Shown: positions 36,171 to 49,239 of the stretch, piece by piece
How the letters are laid out: each line of letters begins with the position of its first letter
How positions within the stretch are numbered: position 1 is the first letter of the stretch
NCBI RefSeq assembly: GCF_001625215.2
Contig: NC_030386.2
Span: forward strand, 37,513,296-37,577,295
Direction of reading: 5' to 3'
From: Daucus carota subsp. sativus
Lineage: Eukaryota > Streptophyta > Magnoliopsida > Apiales > Apiaceae
Length of the DNA: 64,000 nt
Made by a program: the position numbers and the translations under genes
Notes under the pieces: model-generated
The model's database searches: none
What the model was told of the DNA's origin: nothing
The model's input: only the letters and a program-made list of their open reading frames with translations

Positions 36171-36536
36171 GAGCAACTCCGATAGCTTAGCTATTTGGAG
36201 TCTTAAATTAAAATACGAGAAATATGAGAAAATAATTCACTCCAACAGTCAGTAACTTAGTGATTTCTTAAATCACTAAGATCCATTAGCCATACTTTAT
36301 TTTTAACTAACCTCCCTCCTCTCTTAAATCTTATTTTAAAATAAATTTTGAAAACAAACATGTTATCTCTCTTCACTTATTGTAATAATAGTAAATTTTA
36401 ATAATAATATAGTATACAAAAAAAGAATATAAGTAATATTGTTGGAGGCGGGAATATCTATTATTATCTTAAGTCTATAAAATCCAATATTTTATATTAT
36501 ATTTAAAAAATGTGTTAAGATGTGTTGGAGTTGCTC
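36171..36536. mobile_element. MITE with GAGCAACTCC ends and TAA duplication, just upstream of COG7
   Basis: Ends GAGCAACTCCGA / (T)TGGAGTTGCTC are inverted repeats, with TAA on both sides (36168-36170 and 36537-36539). It belongs with the GAGCATCTCCAAC element at 21208 (related termini). It stops 179 bp before the COG7 ATG, so it forms part of that promoter region. Confidence 0.8.
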
Positions 36537-36715
36537 TAAATATTGATTTTTGGAAATTTTCTCCCAATGTTTTTATACATATTTCATTTTACAGCGTCTC
36601 TCTTTTATCACGTCTCAATTCCTTGAGGAATTTCTTCTTTTATTCCAACTACACTGTAAATTACCGAACACAAGCTATACATACAAGCTCGGTGCTATAA
36701 AAAAATTCGACGAAG

Positions 36716-39700
36716 ATGATGGTGGATCTGAGCTCATTTTCCGACGAGAATTTTGAGGCGAAGAAATGGATAAACAATGCCTGTCAATCACGTCACCCTC
36801 AAGATCCGCTGGAGAATCATTTAGTAGATCTGGAGATGAAGCTTCAAATGATCTCCGAAGAGATCTCCGCCTCGCTCGAAGAGCAGAGCGCCGCCGCGCT
36901 CCTCCGCGTGCCTCGCGCTTCGCGTGACGTCATTCGCCTTCGCGATGATGCGTTGTCGCTTCGTCAATCGGTGGCTTCGATCATCCAGAAACTGAAAAAG
37001 GTGTGTTTATGAGTCAGTGTATGTATTCATGCTTGAATTGTCAATTAATTGATTCAATTAGTGATAATTGGCACATAATGTTGTAGTTTTAGCAAACAGT
37101 TTAAGTGCGAGAAGCGCTCACACTTTGAACTCGAGCGTGTGTGTGTATTCTGTATTTTTTACTTGTCGCGGTTTTTGATATGTGAATATGAAGTTATATG
37201 TTTAGTTTGTCCTTGAATTATTAGTTTGGATCAGGTAGTGACATTTATAGATTGATCACGCCAAAGCTCACAACACTGTGTTCGTATCTGTATCAATGCT
37301 TGTATTGAATATATGTTTAGCGAGCATTTTTAGTTTTGTCTGATCTGATTCTGCATTAGTTGCTTTAATACGTATCGGAATTTTTTGAATCGAGCAAATT
37401 TGGTGATTAGTGAGATTGGTATGTGATTATTAAGATATAATGTTGTGTGAACTGTGTTTATACATTTGCTCGTTTTTTTTACCTGTGAGTTGAAGTTTTG
37501 TGTTAATTTAATATCAATTAATTGGTTAAATTATGTTTCCTGCTATTTAGTATGGTACAAATTCAGGAAGTGCTATTGATGGATTTATATGTGATAATTA
37601 AGTCATTTTTTGGTGTATTATATACTTGTAAATTTTTGCAGGCAGAGGGTTCCTCGGCAGAATCTATAGCTACACTTTCAAAAGTCGATACAGTCAAGCG
37701 ACGAATGGAAGCAGCTTTTGAAACTTTGCAGGTTCGGGGTATTTCTGCTGTTGCATTTTTTATACAGCTCATTGGTGATCATCCACTTAATTAGTTTTGT
37801 TATTAACTTGTAAATAGGATGCAGCTGGGTTAACTCAGTTGAGTTCAACTGTGGAGGATGTGTTTGCCAGTGGTGATCTTCCACGTGCTGCTGAGACATT
37901 GGCAAATATGAGGCATTGCTTATCTGCTGTTGGGGAGGTAATGTCTGGCTTAAACTGATGGCATATTGTTTGTCTTTTGCAATGCCAAAGAATGAGATGG
38001 ATTCATCTGTCTGCCAGGTTGCTGAATTTGCTAATATTAGGAAGCAGCTTGAGGTCTTAGAGGATAGACTAGACAATATGGTCCAGCCTCTGTTGGATGA
38101 CGCAATAAACAATAGAAAGGTAACATTCTTCCTGTTCTGAAGGTAGCAAGAATATTAGCTCCTCAAAACCTTTTAGATCATTCATATCTGTACTACTGTT
38201 GATTAATTTTTTTAAGTTTAATCATTCTTCCCTTTGTTAATGCGTAGACGGAAGTTGCTCAAAATTATCGTGGAATCCTCATTCGTATAGGAAGATTTAA
38301 GTCTCTAGAGACATACTATGCCAAAGTTCACCTCAAGCCATTGAAGCAGCTGTGGGAAGATTTTGACTCTCGGCAACAAACTAATGCAATACCGAGCGAG
38401 AAAAATGAATCTATTTCACTTTTAAGTTGGTTGCCGAGTTTCTATGATGAATTGCTTCTATATATAGAGCAAGAGTGGAAGTGGTACGGTTCGTATTTCC
38501 ACATTCATCCATCTACTAAAGTAAAAAAAATCAGGAAAGGTTTTTAAGGTTTTGTTTTGGACGAATACAATTCTCCACCTGTACACAGATATTTGAAGTC
38601 AAGTTTTTTTTTGGACGAATACAATTCTCCACCTGTACACAGATATCTGAAGTCAAGTACACATATAAATATACCTGTATAAAATATTTAGGCTACTTTA
38701 ACAGTTCTTATATAGTTCTCCAAAAATTATATATATAAAATGTCTTGCTCATAATGTATCCTGTTGGCCTTTGTTATTTTGATAGATTATTGGTTCACAT
38801 CCCTTTACAAACATGACATCCACATTATACTTTCCAAGGAGCACACATAATATGAGTATTTTCATTCCTCCATCACTATATTGAAACTGCTCTAGTTATG
38901 TAAGTCTAGTTTATCTAAGAAAGATTAATGATGGAAAATATCAGTTCATGGTTATGATAACTGTGACATAAAAATGAGGGAAAGGATTGTTACCTTCTCT
39001 AATCAATCTTTATATGAATTTCCCAGTACACACATTAAGTGCATAGTAACTATATGTATTAGCCTATTAGATTTTAATATCTTTGACTTTCTACAATTTC
39101 ATCGTTAGGTCGATACTTGCTTTTCCGGAAGATTACAAGACTCTTGTGCCAAAGCTTTTGCACGAGCTAATGGCAACTGTTAGTGGAACTTTTGTCTCAC
39201 GCCTCAATTTAGCAACTTCTGAAGTTGTCCCAGAAACAAAAGCTTTGGCTAAAGGTAAAACTTCCAGTCATTGTTTGGGTTACTTTGTTTCTGCTATTTC
39301 ATATGTATCATTTCTTTTACTTATCCCTATAATGTTGTTATTAATATGGAATTCTATATTTTGAATTATGAGTTCATTATATGATCTCTGCGGTCACTGG
39401 TGTATCAAGTATGGAATTCTATATTTCGTAGGATGAGTTTTTAATATGATCTCCATGGTCACTGATTTATTCAAGGAAGGAGGGCTGTGTTCAAACACCA
39501 ATGCTTTGAGAATTTCTGTGGGATGGATAGGAGATACGGCGAAGCCTCAATTTCCTGTTGACCTATATTTCATTGGATTTTTCTTAAAATAAATAAGTTC
39601 GTAAACTTCCGTGGGATGGGTAGGACAAGTAGTTATTGAAAATGGAATTTTTGAGAAATTATAAACACAAGGGACTACTTCTCATCTGATGAATGTGTGC

Positions 39701-42415
39701 ATTTTATTATTGAATATATATATAGGGTCCAACTCCAATACAAACCACCGAAATAAAAATTAAATACCACCAAGACAATTAAGGAGAATAGGAAGGGTTG
39801 TGGGGCCAGGGATGGATCTTGAGGTGAGCCTGGGTGGGACCTAATAGGGTCGAGGACCAAGTTCGGGCTCTTGGGCTGTTCGAGGCCTGTACGAAGCCTT
39901 GGCGAGGCTCTAGTGGTCCCGGGGTGGATTTAGTGGGGGTGGGGCTTAGGTGGGTAATGTCATATAGAGGGTGGGTGATGTCATATAGGGCCGGTTTCTC
40001 TTGGTTTGTAATTGAGCTTTGATTTAGTGGTTTGTATTTGAGCAATTATCTATATGTATATATATTAAGAGAGAAGGAGGAGCGAGAAGAGATGGAGGTT
40101 GGAAAAGAATGGCTGGCTTATCGAAACCTAAGCATTGTGAGGCACATGATTTGCATTGAAAAAACACAGAAAATGGATAGTGAATGTTAGTTTGGTAAAG
40201 TCATGATATTGTTTAAGTTTAAATTTAATTTCTGGCCAACTTCTTTAACGACTTCTTAGTTAAAAAGTATTAGAGTTGAATTTCAAAGTGATTGCTAGAC
40301 ATCATTTTTCTGGCTTAAATGTCAAATTCTTATTCATCCCTTGCATCCTTTTTCTTCTCACTCTTATTTCAGGCATATTGGATATCTTATCTGGAGACGT
40401 GCCAAAGAGTGTCAAAGTTCAAACGAAGCACCTTGAGGCACTAATAGAATTACACAACATGACGGGAAGCTTTGCTAGAAATATTCAACACTTGTTCTCA
40501 GAAACCAACCTGAAGGTTTTATTGGAGACACTGAAAGCAGTTTATAATCCGTATGAACCCTTCAAACAAAGGTAGTTACAGCAAACAACTTCTAATACTG
40601 TGATTTTTTATATGATATATATTGTTGAACTTGTGTATTTCTGTAGTTTTCGTCAATTGTGTTTGCTTGAGATTTTTGTCATTTCCTTCATATAAGCCTT
40701 TTGTGTTCTCTCTTAGTTTTTAATTTCCTAAGAGTTAAAGAATAGATTGATTTTACCAATTCTTTCATATACTTGTAACATCCCGTAATTTTTAGACAAT
40801 ATTTATTTATTAATAATTATAAAAAAAGGATTAAAATTGGAAATGAATAGGATTAATAAAATACATAATTCAATTAGAATAATGGACCTAAGATACATTG
40901 GTAGGTTTGGAATTAGGGTCTTAAAAATCTATATATTGATTGTGTTCCTCTCATTCTTTATGTTCTTTTATGAGCCATCAAGCTTTCTCGAGATTTTAAT
41001 TCTTGTTCACCCATCATCCTTGTTATTGAAATTCGTAGGGTTTATCAAACACATATCAGCAATCATGTAAGATTTGATCTAAGAGCGAGTTGATGTGCAT
41101 TACTGTTTGGGGATATTAGATCCGGAGAAGTTTGACACGTAAATTATAGATGTTAGCTGCACTTTTGTATTTTAGGTTAATGATTTGTAATTGATATAAT
41201 TTTAACAAAATTTTGGATTAATAAATTGTATTGTATATTAGTTTAGCTCGATTTAATAGTCCGGAAAAGTGCGGGCTGTTACATTATTTCTCTGAAAAGC
41301 CATTATGTGATACAGAAGTTCACATGGAAGCAAGATAGTGGTGACTTTTCTTAAATTTTATAGTTTTGGTGACGTGAGTTGGATTCTTTTGTAGAGGTGG
41401 AAGTAGTAGGTTGGACTTATCTTCACATTAGGCTGTACTATACTCAAATAAAAGAACATATAATATTGTGTCTGATACAATAATTAGAAGCGTGACATTT
41501 TACCCACAATGTTGGCCGCCACATCCCACATTGATTAGGATGAATGCATTTGAGGCCTTTATAAGTACATTGGTACAAGTCAACAATGAATGGCATATAC
41601 AGGTTGCATTTTAGAGGATCTTTAATATATTCTTTTATCAGCAATTCTGCCTTGTTCTTTTACCAGATTTTTATGAAACTTGTGGTCTGATTTCTAGGTA
41701 TGGACAGATGGAGCGCATTACTTTATCTGCTGAGATTGGAGGAATTGATCTCAGAGGAGCTGTAAAAACTACCCGCATTGGATCCCAAGGAGTTGAACTT
41801 AGTGAAACAGTTCGAAGAATGGAAGAGTCTATCCCACATGTCATTGTACTTCTTGAAGCTGCTGTAGAGAGATGCATCAACTTTACTGGTGGTTCTGAGG
41901 CAGATGAGTTGATTCTGGCTCTCGATGACATAATGTTACAATACATTTCCACTTTACAAGACATTCTGAAATCCTTAAGAGCTGTATGTGGTCTAGATGT
42001 TATTTCTGATGGTAATGAGAAAAAGGATGGAGTTTCAGTAGCGCGTAAAGTTGAGTCTTCAACTGAAGAGGAATGGTCTTATGTCCAAGGTGCATTGCAA
42101 ATTCTTGCAGTGTCAGATAGTTTAACAAGCAGATCTGCAGTTTTTGAAGCTTCCCTGAGAGCTACTCTTGCTAGACTGAGCACCAACCTGTCTGTGTCAG
42201 TATATGGTTCAAGTCCAGATCACAAGCAGTCACATGTGGTGGACGTTGATGGAAGTGGAGATTTATCAGTGGCTGGAAGGGCAGCCTTGGATGTGGCAGC
42301 TTTGAGGCTTATTGATGTCCCTGATAAGGCTCGGAAACTCTTTAACCTATTAGAACAGGTACATGAAGAAACAGTTTGTGTAGTATATTCGGGATCTGCT
42401 GGTAGCTGGTAACCT

Positions 42416-42465
<50 letters not shown>

Positions 42466-43652
42466 TTGACCTGAATATAGTGGAAGTACAAGTTTGTAAG
42501 GGTAATTATTAATTATAATATAAGATGCGCAACAAGTAGTTCTGCAGTACCATTAATGTGGATTCAGAGAAAAAGAAACATAGGATACTGTACTGATATA
42601 CTTTCTAGTCCATCTTACCAGGAAAGGTTTTTTTTTTTTTTGGCCGATTCTGGGCCAAAGTATGGGTTTATCGCAAAAAGGTTTGGGGTTGCTCTCATTC
42701 AATCTAAATGTTATTATGTTTTTCTTGCAGTCCAAAGATCCTCGGTTCCATGCTCTTCCAATTACAGCTCAGAGAGTTGCAGCATTTGCAGATACAGTCA
42801 ATGAGCTCGTTTACGATGTCCTGATATCTAAAGTTCGACAACGTTTTAATGATGTGTCTCGTCTTCCAGTTTGGTCTTCTGTTGAGGAACAAAGTTCTCA
42901 TCACCTACCAAGCTTTAGTGCATATCCACAGAATTATGTGACTAGTGTTGGTGAATATCTTTTAACTCTTCCCCAGCAATTAGAACCACTCGTCGATGGA
43001 ATATCAGGCAGTGATGCTAATGCCGATGAAGCGCAGTTCTTTGCAACTGAATGGATGTTCAAGGTATCTACCTTCTGAAGAGATGCAACTTACCCCCCCT
43101 CACACACACACAATTATACATTCAAATCAGCACTTATGGTACGAGCTCAGTACAGATAACAAACAGTATGATGTAAATAGTGTAATAATTGTTTTCATCT
43201 TAGAGAGAGTCCTAGCCTCCTAGGTAAAAATACTTTTGTTGGGCGTGATGCCTTGGGCACAAAGTGAGGGTTGTTTGCGTAGAATTATTAGGTTTCTGTT
43301 GGCTTTTGGTTAACTAAAAAGTAGAATTTGTTTGTTACTGAATTAACTCTTTACTTGTTTCTTTGTTGTAAAGGTTGCAGAGGGTGCTACTGCTCTTTAT
43401 ATGGAGCAGTTGAGGGGTATACACTATATAACAGAGCGTGGAGCGCAGCAACTGTCCGTAGATATCGAGTATTTGAGCAATGTGTTGTCTGCTCTCTCAA
43501 TGCCAATTCCTCCCATCCTTGCTACATACTACACATGCCTGTCTACCCCAAGAGATCAGCTCAAGGAACTGTTGAAATCGGATTCTGAAAGCCAGCTTGA
43601 TCCCCCGACAGCAAACCTTGTTTGCAAAATGCGGCGTGTTAATTTGGAATAA
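36716..43652 (+). CDS. COG7: conserved oligomeric Golgi complex subunit 7 (ten exons)
   Basis: COG7 is in lobe B of the COG tether, which captures vesicles in retrograde transport within the Golgi. Exons: 36716-37000, 37642-37731, 37818-37937, 38018-38119, 38248-38483, 39109-39254, 40373-40571, 41698-42358, 42731-43063, 43374-43652. They join in phase to 816 residues, close to the plant norm of about 830. The protein starts MMVDLSSFSDENFEAKKWIN. Conserved runs include LRVPRASRDVIRLRDDALSL, AEFANIRKQLEVLEDRLDNM, GSFARNIQHLFSE, ETVRRMEESIPHVIVLLEAA, QRVAAFADTVNELVYDVLIS and the end PTANLVCKMRRVNLE. The junction after exon 5 (AAGTG/GTACGG joined to AG/GTCGAT) gives KWSILAFPEDY, as expected. No break was found, so the gene looks intact despite repeat-filled introns 5 to 8. 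Confidence 0.95.
38557..38656 (+). repeat. tandem duplication of about 50 bp in COG7 intron 5
   Basis: Two adjacent copies start GGACGAATACAATTCTCCAC and end TGAAGTCAAGT, with one visible difference (ATATTTGAAG / ATATCTGAAG), separated by a T-run. Confidence 0.85.
39725..40043. mobile_element. possible MITE in COG7 intron 6
   Basis: Ends share CAATACAAACCAC / GTGGTTTGTATTTG in inverted orientation, set in TA-rich flanks that hide any target duplication. GC content is higher than the surrounding intron and there is no coding frame. Mutator-like origin is a guess. Confidence 0.4.
40774..41283. mobile_element. solo-LTR-like element in COG7 intron 7
   Basis: 510 bp starting TGTAACATCCCG and ending CGGGCTGTTACA, the TG...CA style of plant gypsy LTRs with an extended inverted terminus. 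The 5-bp flanks (ATACT, TTATT) do not match, so the LTR reading is not proven. Confidence 0.45.
42416..42463. repeat. TA microsatellite in COG7 intron 8
   Basis: About 23 TA units directly after exon 8 read-through sequence. Confidence 0.95.
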
Positions 43653-44700
43653 CATCAATTTTTAATTTTCTATTGATTGTTACTTAAGGTTCACTGAAGG
43701 TTGGCTGGTACCAGTTCTACACTCCTATTTGCTCACGGATTGGTTGCTTATAGCCTTGTGAGCCACCAACATATTTTGCTGGAAAATATGAGAGCTATTT
43801 TTGGATAGTGTGTCCTGGAAATGCTCGGGAGAAATGTTCTAGAACTCTTTCCCCGTTGAAGTGCTTTGTAGATCATGTAAAAGAATGTAGACGATTGAGA
43901 AACAACAATCCTCTCAACGTAAAGGGATAATTAGTCGTCATATATATAATCCACACTTTTATGGTCAATTTATATTTTTGTTTCATCTTGGAGTAGGCGT
44001 TTTACCAATGATTCTTTCAATAGAAGTTTCCGGTTATACTTTACTTTGATCATCATGTTCACAATTTTCTTTTTCACAGATTGTCATGTGGATCTAATCT
44101 CTACTTTGTCACTGGCATCTGAAAAGCGAAATCTGAGAAAAATACAATGGATAAGAAAGCCTCTTTGATGATAGTATGTTATTTAAATAATAGTAATAAT
44201 AATAATAATAAATAGTAAATATATTTCAAAATTATGCTATATTACAAATAACAAAAAGATATTGCAATCATTCAATTTTTTAAAAATGTACCTTGTAGTA
44301 AGAATTAAGGGATATTTTGGTTCGCGGGGGGTCGTAACGAAAATTTGGACTAAATTAGGCATTATTTTTGTTATTATGAGTTTGATTAGTCAAAATAAAT
44401 AATCAATAAAAATCTAGGTAAGAAATACATTTCCAACAATTTATTCACCAAAAATATTTAAATTATGGAGTTATGGATATTTTTGAAACACTAAAATAAG
44501 TCAACAGACGACTAATTCAGCAGTGGTTGATCTCCATTTGGCTTACGAACTACTGTAAAATTCCCCAAAATCTAGCTTCTTACACTGGTTTCGCAGATTT
44601 AGGAGTAGAAATACACTCCAGAGCAGATCACGAGATTTACTCAAACCTTGTAATGGTACGTACCCCTCCATCTCAATTTTCTTCTCCAAATCATTCCGAT
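43653..44700. other. intergenic between COG7 and the PLAC8 gene
   Basis: 3'UTR of COG7, a TAA microsatellite (about 44188-44214) and AT-rich DNA. A possible first non-coding exon of the next gene may end at a GTACGT donor near 44656 (AATG/GTACGTACC). Confidence 0.45.
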
Positions 44701-44768
44701 CTCTCTCTCTCTCTCTCCCCCTCCCCCTCTCCCTCCCTCTCTCTCTCTCTCTCATACTCTCTCTCTCT
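44701..44768 (+). repeat. CT-rich tract upstream of the PLAC8 gene
   Basis: Nearly pure CT/CCCT tract ending 40 bp before the ATG. Pyrimidine tracts of this kind are frequent in plant core promoters and leaders. It may also be the polypyrimidine part of a 5'UTR intron whose acceptor is GATCAG/ATG. Confidence 0.7.
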
Positions 44769-44807
44769 AATTGTGTTAATTGATTCGATTTGTGGTGGTG
44801 AGATCAG

Positions 44808-47754
44808 ATGTCGGACAATGGAAATCCGTCGCGGTACGTGAAGTTGACGAAAGAGCAATCTGCTCCCACTGAAGACATTCGTCCCGGTGAGCTTAATCAG
44901 CCTATCGATGTTCCTCAGGTCTCTCTCCATACATTTTATTTTATATGTGTGTGCATTTTCGCTTTAACTCTTCTGTACAACATCAGATGATAATTTTTGT
45001 TTGTTATCGGTTAGGTTGTAGACTTGTAAATAATAATACTTGTATCGTGTTGTGGTAATTGTGGATTTGCGGAATTTGGTTTATGGTTGGTACTGTAAGC
45101 TTAGGTGGTACATTACTGTTAAAATTGTGTGTTATTTGAGGATATAACTGTGAGTTAAGGACTTACTTTATGATTTACATGTGAAAATTTGTCAAATTAT
45201 GCTAAAAGAGTTGCTAGGGTTTCTCAGGATTTCAATGTAGTACGTGATTGCTGTTTTGCTACCTACTAGTGGAATCCGTGGTGATATATGGTGGTTGGTA
45301 ATGACATGATTATGGGTATAGCCATATAGGCACCTGTGATAGCATGTACTGTTGGATGTTCACAAATCACACTGTTTATGATGGTTGCTGCTTACTAGTA
45401 CTGTTGTTTTTATACATTCATAGAGGATAAATTTAATCGGTGTATTAACAAAGATCAGGAGGAGATGATTTTGAAGTTGGAGTAATTATCTTTTATTTGA
45501 AGGCTTGCTGTTCCTTATTCTTCTTTCCTTTTAAAAAAAATAATTATTAATAATTGAACTGAAGCATGTCTTATTTCCTTAATAATTTGAGTAAGTTAAC
45601 CGATGCATATCACAAAAAGCTGTGCAACAGCAAATTGTTACATTTTTAGCATAAGCTTGTTTCTGAACATTAAGTAGTAGTCAACAAAATCTTACCACGT
45701 GGAACTCTGCCCCTTTACAAAGGATCCAGTGTTTTGGTGGAGTTGCTTAGTTCGTAATTTGGTCGTGTGATTAGCTGGATGGCTATATGGAATCTATTGC
45801 CAACTTCTAGTTTGAAAAAATTGCCAAAATTTGACCAATTGTAGCGTCTAATTCTTAATACTTCCAACTACATGGAGTTTATGTAGTTTAATTAAAATTT
45901 TAGCGTGTGAATCAGTATTCGTACTTGCCTCCTGATTTGTTTCCTGTATTCGTAATATTGTTGTTACAACACCAAGGTGCATACAGTTATATATGTTTAA
46001 TTTGGCTTCCCTGCTGTATATAAAATTAATATTGCAGAATGTTCTGTGTCTGATTTGCTGTTGCACTTTATGCACATAAACATGCTTTTGATCTTTTCTG
46101 TTTTGTAAGATCTTCTTGAGTAGATATGTCTGCTGTTTTCTTGTACCCTTTTAATCACGCAAACACCCCAAGGCAGTTCTGGGAATCACTATGAAAATTA
46201 ATCCTTATCTGTTATCTCCTTTCGTCTCCTTTTTTTGTTGTCAGCTGAATGTTCGAAAGTGCAATGAATGTGGTCAACCTTTACCAGAAAGTTTTGAGTT
46301 CCCTGCTGTGGAACCTTGGTCAACCGGTATATTTGGTTGCACTGAAGATACAGATAGCTGTAAGTTTCATGTCTACATATGAATAGCAAGCTATAACTTA
46401 AATGATAAAATCGTTGTTTTTGTGTAATTTGCATCTCTCTTTTATGTGGTAATATACTGTGGAAAGGAAGAGTACTTGGGAGATGATATGGGGACTGTGG
46501 CACTAAGTGAGTACTATAATGTTAATATTGCCCCTTTATGCATCACAACTGACCTTATCATTTAAAAGAAAACTGTGATTTTGCTTGGGGCTTTGAGTAT
46601 GGTATGAACATATTGGAAGACCCTCTATCAATGTATATCTTAATTAGTCTTAAACTAAAATATACACTGGGTCTTGTATAAATCACTCTTCTTATCAAAG
46701 TCCACTATGTCTCTTGAGGCAATTTTTGTTGCGAGCATAATCACATTAATTTTCAGAACGAAACATTTATTTAATAGTCCTCACATCACCCATCAACAGG
46801 CTGGACAGGACTCTTTTGCCCTTGTGTCTTGTTTGGGCGTAATCTTGAAACCTTGAAGGAAGATGTGCCTTGGAATGGCCCTTGCCTATGTCATGCTATT
46901 TTTATTGAGGGTGGGATTGCACTTGCAGCAGCAACAGCAATATTCCATGGTATTGATCCGAGGACATCATTTCTTATTTGTGAGGGTTTGATGTTTAGCT
47001 GGTGGATGTGTGGCATATACACTGGCCTTGTAAGGCAACAACTTCAGAAAAAATATCATCTCAAGGTAATTTTTCGTGTAAAGTTAAAAAAGAAAGGTTT
47101 TTTAAGGAACTGATGCTTTTGAGTTCTGAGTTACTTTGCTTGCCTGACTAAAGTAAACAAATCTTTTCTAAATAGTGTTGTTGCAGTTGGTGAAGGTACA
47201 TGTAAATAGATATTACAACTAGTATTCTAGTAATAATTCACCAGACGAAAAAAAACTAGTAATACTTCTTGCTATTTTTGTTTCTTGTTACAGTACATGT
47301 TTAATGTTTTTAATGTGTAATGAAGTTCAAGTTTTAAGCTGCAAAGGGCTTGTCCTGATTGGAGTTGAATCATTGATAAAAATCAATTTCATGCGAGAGA
47401 AGCTGAATATGTTTTTGAAACTTTTCATCGTTTATTTTGCAACCAGTTTTCATATAAGCTCTGTGTTCTCTGCTAATCACTTCAGTACTGGTTAATTAAC
47501 TGCTTTGTTCTGTTTTACCTTTGCAGAACTCCCCATGTGATCCCTGCATGGTGCATTGCTGTCTGCACTGGTGCGCGTTGTGCCAAGAACATAGGGAGAT
47601 GAAGGGACGTTTATCAGACAATGCTGTGATGCCAATGACCATGGTGAACCCCCCTCCCGTTCAAGAGATGAACTCAGCCACTGAGAACAGAGAAGCAGCA
47701 CCTTCTGCGACAAATGGTGGTGAGCATACCAACTTAGAGATGGAACCACTATAG
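44808..47754 (+). CDS. PLAC8-family protein, cell number regulator type (four exons)
   Basis: Small Cys-rich membrane protein of the PLAC8 family; plant relatives include cell number regulators (size control) and metal/calcium-linked proteins. Exons 44808-44918, 46245-46359, 46800-47065, 47527-47754 join in phase to 239 residues. An N-terminal soluble part (MSDNGNPSRYVKLTKEQSAP) is followed by a CxxC pair (KCNECGQPLP). Next comes the signature CWTGLFCPCVLFGRN (from residue 76), GPCLCHAIFIEGGIALAAAT (hydrophobic segment) and a second Cys cluster PCDPCMVHCCLHWCALCQEH followed by REMKGRL. The tail is polar. Closest to the CNR6-like group by these blocks, from memory. Intron 1 is 1.3 kb. The first ATG after the CT tract is used; no better in-frame Met lies upstream. 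Confidence 0.9.
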
Positions 47755-48185
47755 AATTCTATCTGCTCCCTATCGTTCAGTGCATATGCATGTTCGAATA
47801 CCCCTGGATTTAGAGAAAACTATTATTTACTAGAGATTGTTTACCGCTAGAATTGTCTTTTGCATTGCAAAAAGGTTATTTAGAAAGGATATTTTTTTGA
47901 AACTGTGATGTGTTTGCACTATTGCTTTTTTCTGAATATGAATATAAACTAAAATTTTGCTGGTTTATCCCAATTTCAAATGTTACAATAAAATCTGCTT
48001 CCTTCTTATTCCCAAATAAACATTGTCAAGATTGTTAAATAAATAGAACTAGTACAACTTACAAGCAAGGTACTAACTTTAAAAGTTTGAAAACTAGGAT
48101 TACAGCTACAGACGACCATTATGCAACTACAATATAACTCAGGTCATTCATAATACTAGGCAAATTAAATGATTAATCAACACAT

Positions 48186-49101
48186 TTAGACTCCAACACC
48201 ATCACCAATGCCTTCACTCCCTTGAGGAAACACTACATTGTCGTACAACAGCGCTGCGATGGTTGCACCAAGCAAGGGACCAACCCAGTAAACTGCTTGA
48301 TTCTTGAAACTACCTGCAACCAGTGCTGCCCCAAACGAGTAAGCCGGGTTCATAGATCCACCAGTAAAAGGACCAGACGCCAACACATTTGCCCCTGCAA
48401 TAAACCCGATTGCCATCGGGCCAATGGCTGTCATAGAACCACGCCTTGGATCTGCGGCTGCATAGAACGTGTAAACCAGGGCAAATGTCATCACGCCTTC
48501 CAGGATCGCTGCTCCGAATCCAGTCATCTCAACAGGTATTATACCTTGCATAGGAACATGCTGCCATGACCAACACAACCATAAGGCCATCATCATCATT
48601 ACATCAAATTACTTTCTTACAAAGGGCTGTGTAAGTGATTTTCAAACCTGTCCTACTGTTGTAACTTTCAGAACCAGGCAAGCCATGACAGAGCCAAGCA
48701 TCTGCGAAATCCAGTAAAACATCGCCATTGGAATACTAATATGCCCTCCAATCGCCCTCCCAAAGGTCACAGCCGGATTCACATGGCCGCCAGAGACGCC
48801 GACTGAAACATAAACCGCGACAACCAAGGAGAAAGCGGTTGCTACTGCACTGCCAACTAAACCAGACGGTTGTGATGCAGCATTTCCCAGCAACTTCTCT
48901 GCAATTAAAACAATAATCACAAAAAATTAATCATCATCATCAGTGTAAGAAATGACATGCATGGCATGGGGACTCACTCGAAGACATTGCAGATCCAACA
49001 GCGGCGAAAACGAAAATGAAAGTAGAGATGAACTCCGCAAGATATGATCTAAGAGCATTGCGAGTGACAGAATGCTCCAAACGGCTTTTCAGAGATGCCA
49101 T
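48186..49101 (-). CDS. TIP5-1: aquaporin, tonoplast intrinsic protein TIP5-type (three exons)
   Basis: Six-helix channel for water and small solutes. Exons 49101-48978, 48898-48648, 48560-48186 give 249 residues, a normal TIP length. Start MASLKSRLEHSVTRNALRSY, then helix 1 (EFISTFIFVFAAVGSAM). The first NPA is in GGHVNPAVTFG (82-84), the second in GGSMNPAYSFG (196-198). The end GSFKNQAVYWVGPLLGATIA and LLYDNVVFPQ is TIP5-like. The residue after the second NPA (selectivity position LE2) is Tyr, not the Arg, Val or Cys known in other TIPs. The helix-2 selectivity residue, normally His in most TIPs, appears as Thr (AVATAFSLV). Arabidopsis TIP5;1 is pollen-specific and also deviates at these sites. 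Tonoplast or mitochondrial location cannot be told from sequence. Confidence 0.9.
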
Positions 49102-49230
49102 TGTATTACACAAATAACAACAATGTTACTTGTTCAAATTCTCTAGGGAAAATAGGATGATTTGTTTGTTAAATGAATCCGGCAGAAGATGAAAATAAAA
49201 TCTCTAGCAAATTTGGAAGTTACATGGATA

Positions 49231-49239
49231 TTTATATAT
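49231..49239 (-). promoter_or_regulatory. TATA box of the TIP5 gene
   Basis: CATATATAAATA on the minus strand about 130 bp upstream of the ATG, giving a leader of about 100 nt. Confidence 0.55.

Noticed and set aside
41444..41644. Minus-strand frame of 66 residues in COG7 intron 7
   Set aside because: Intronic antisense frame without features.
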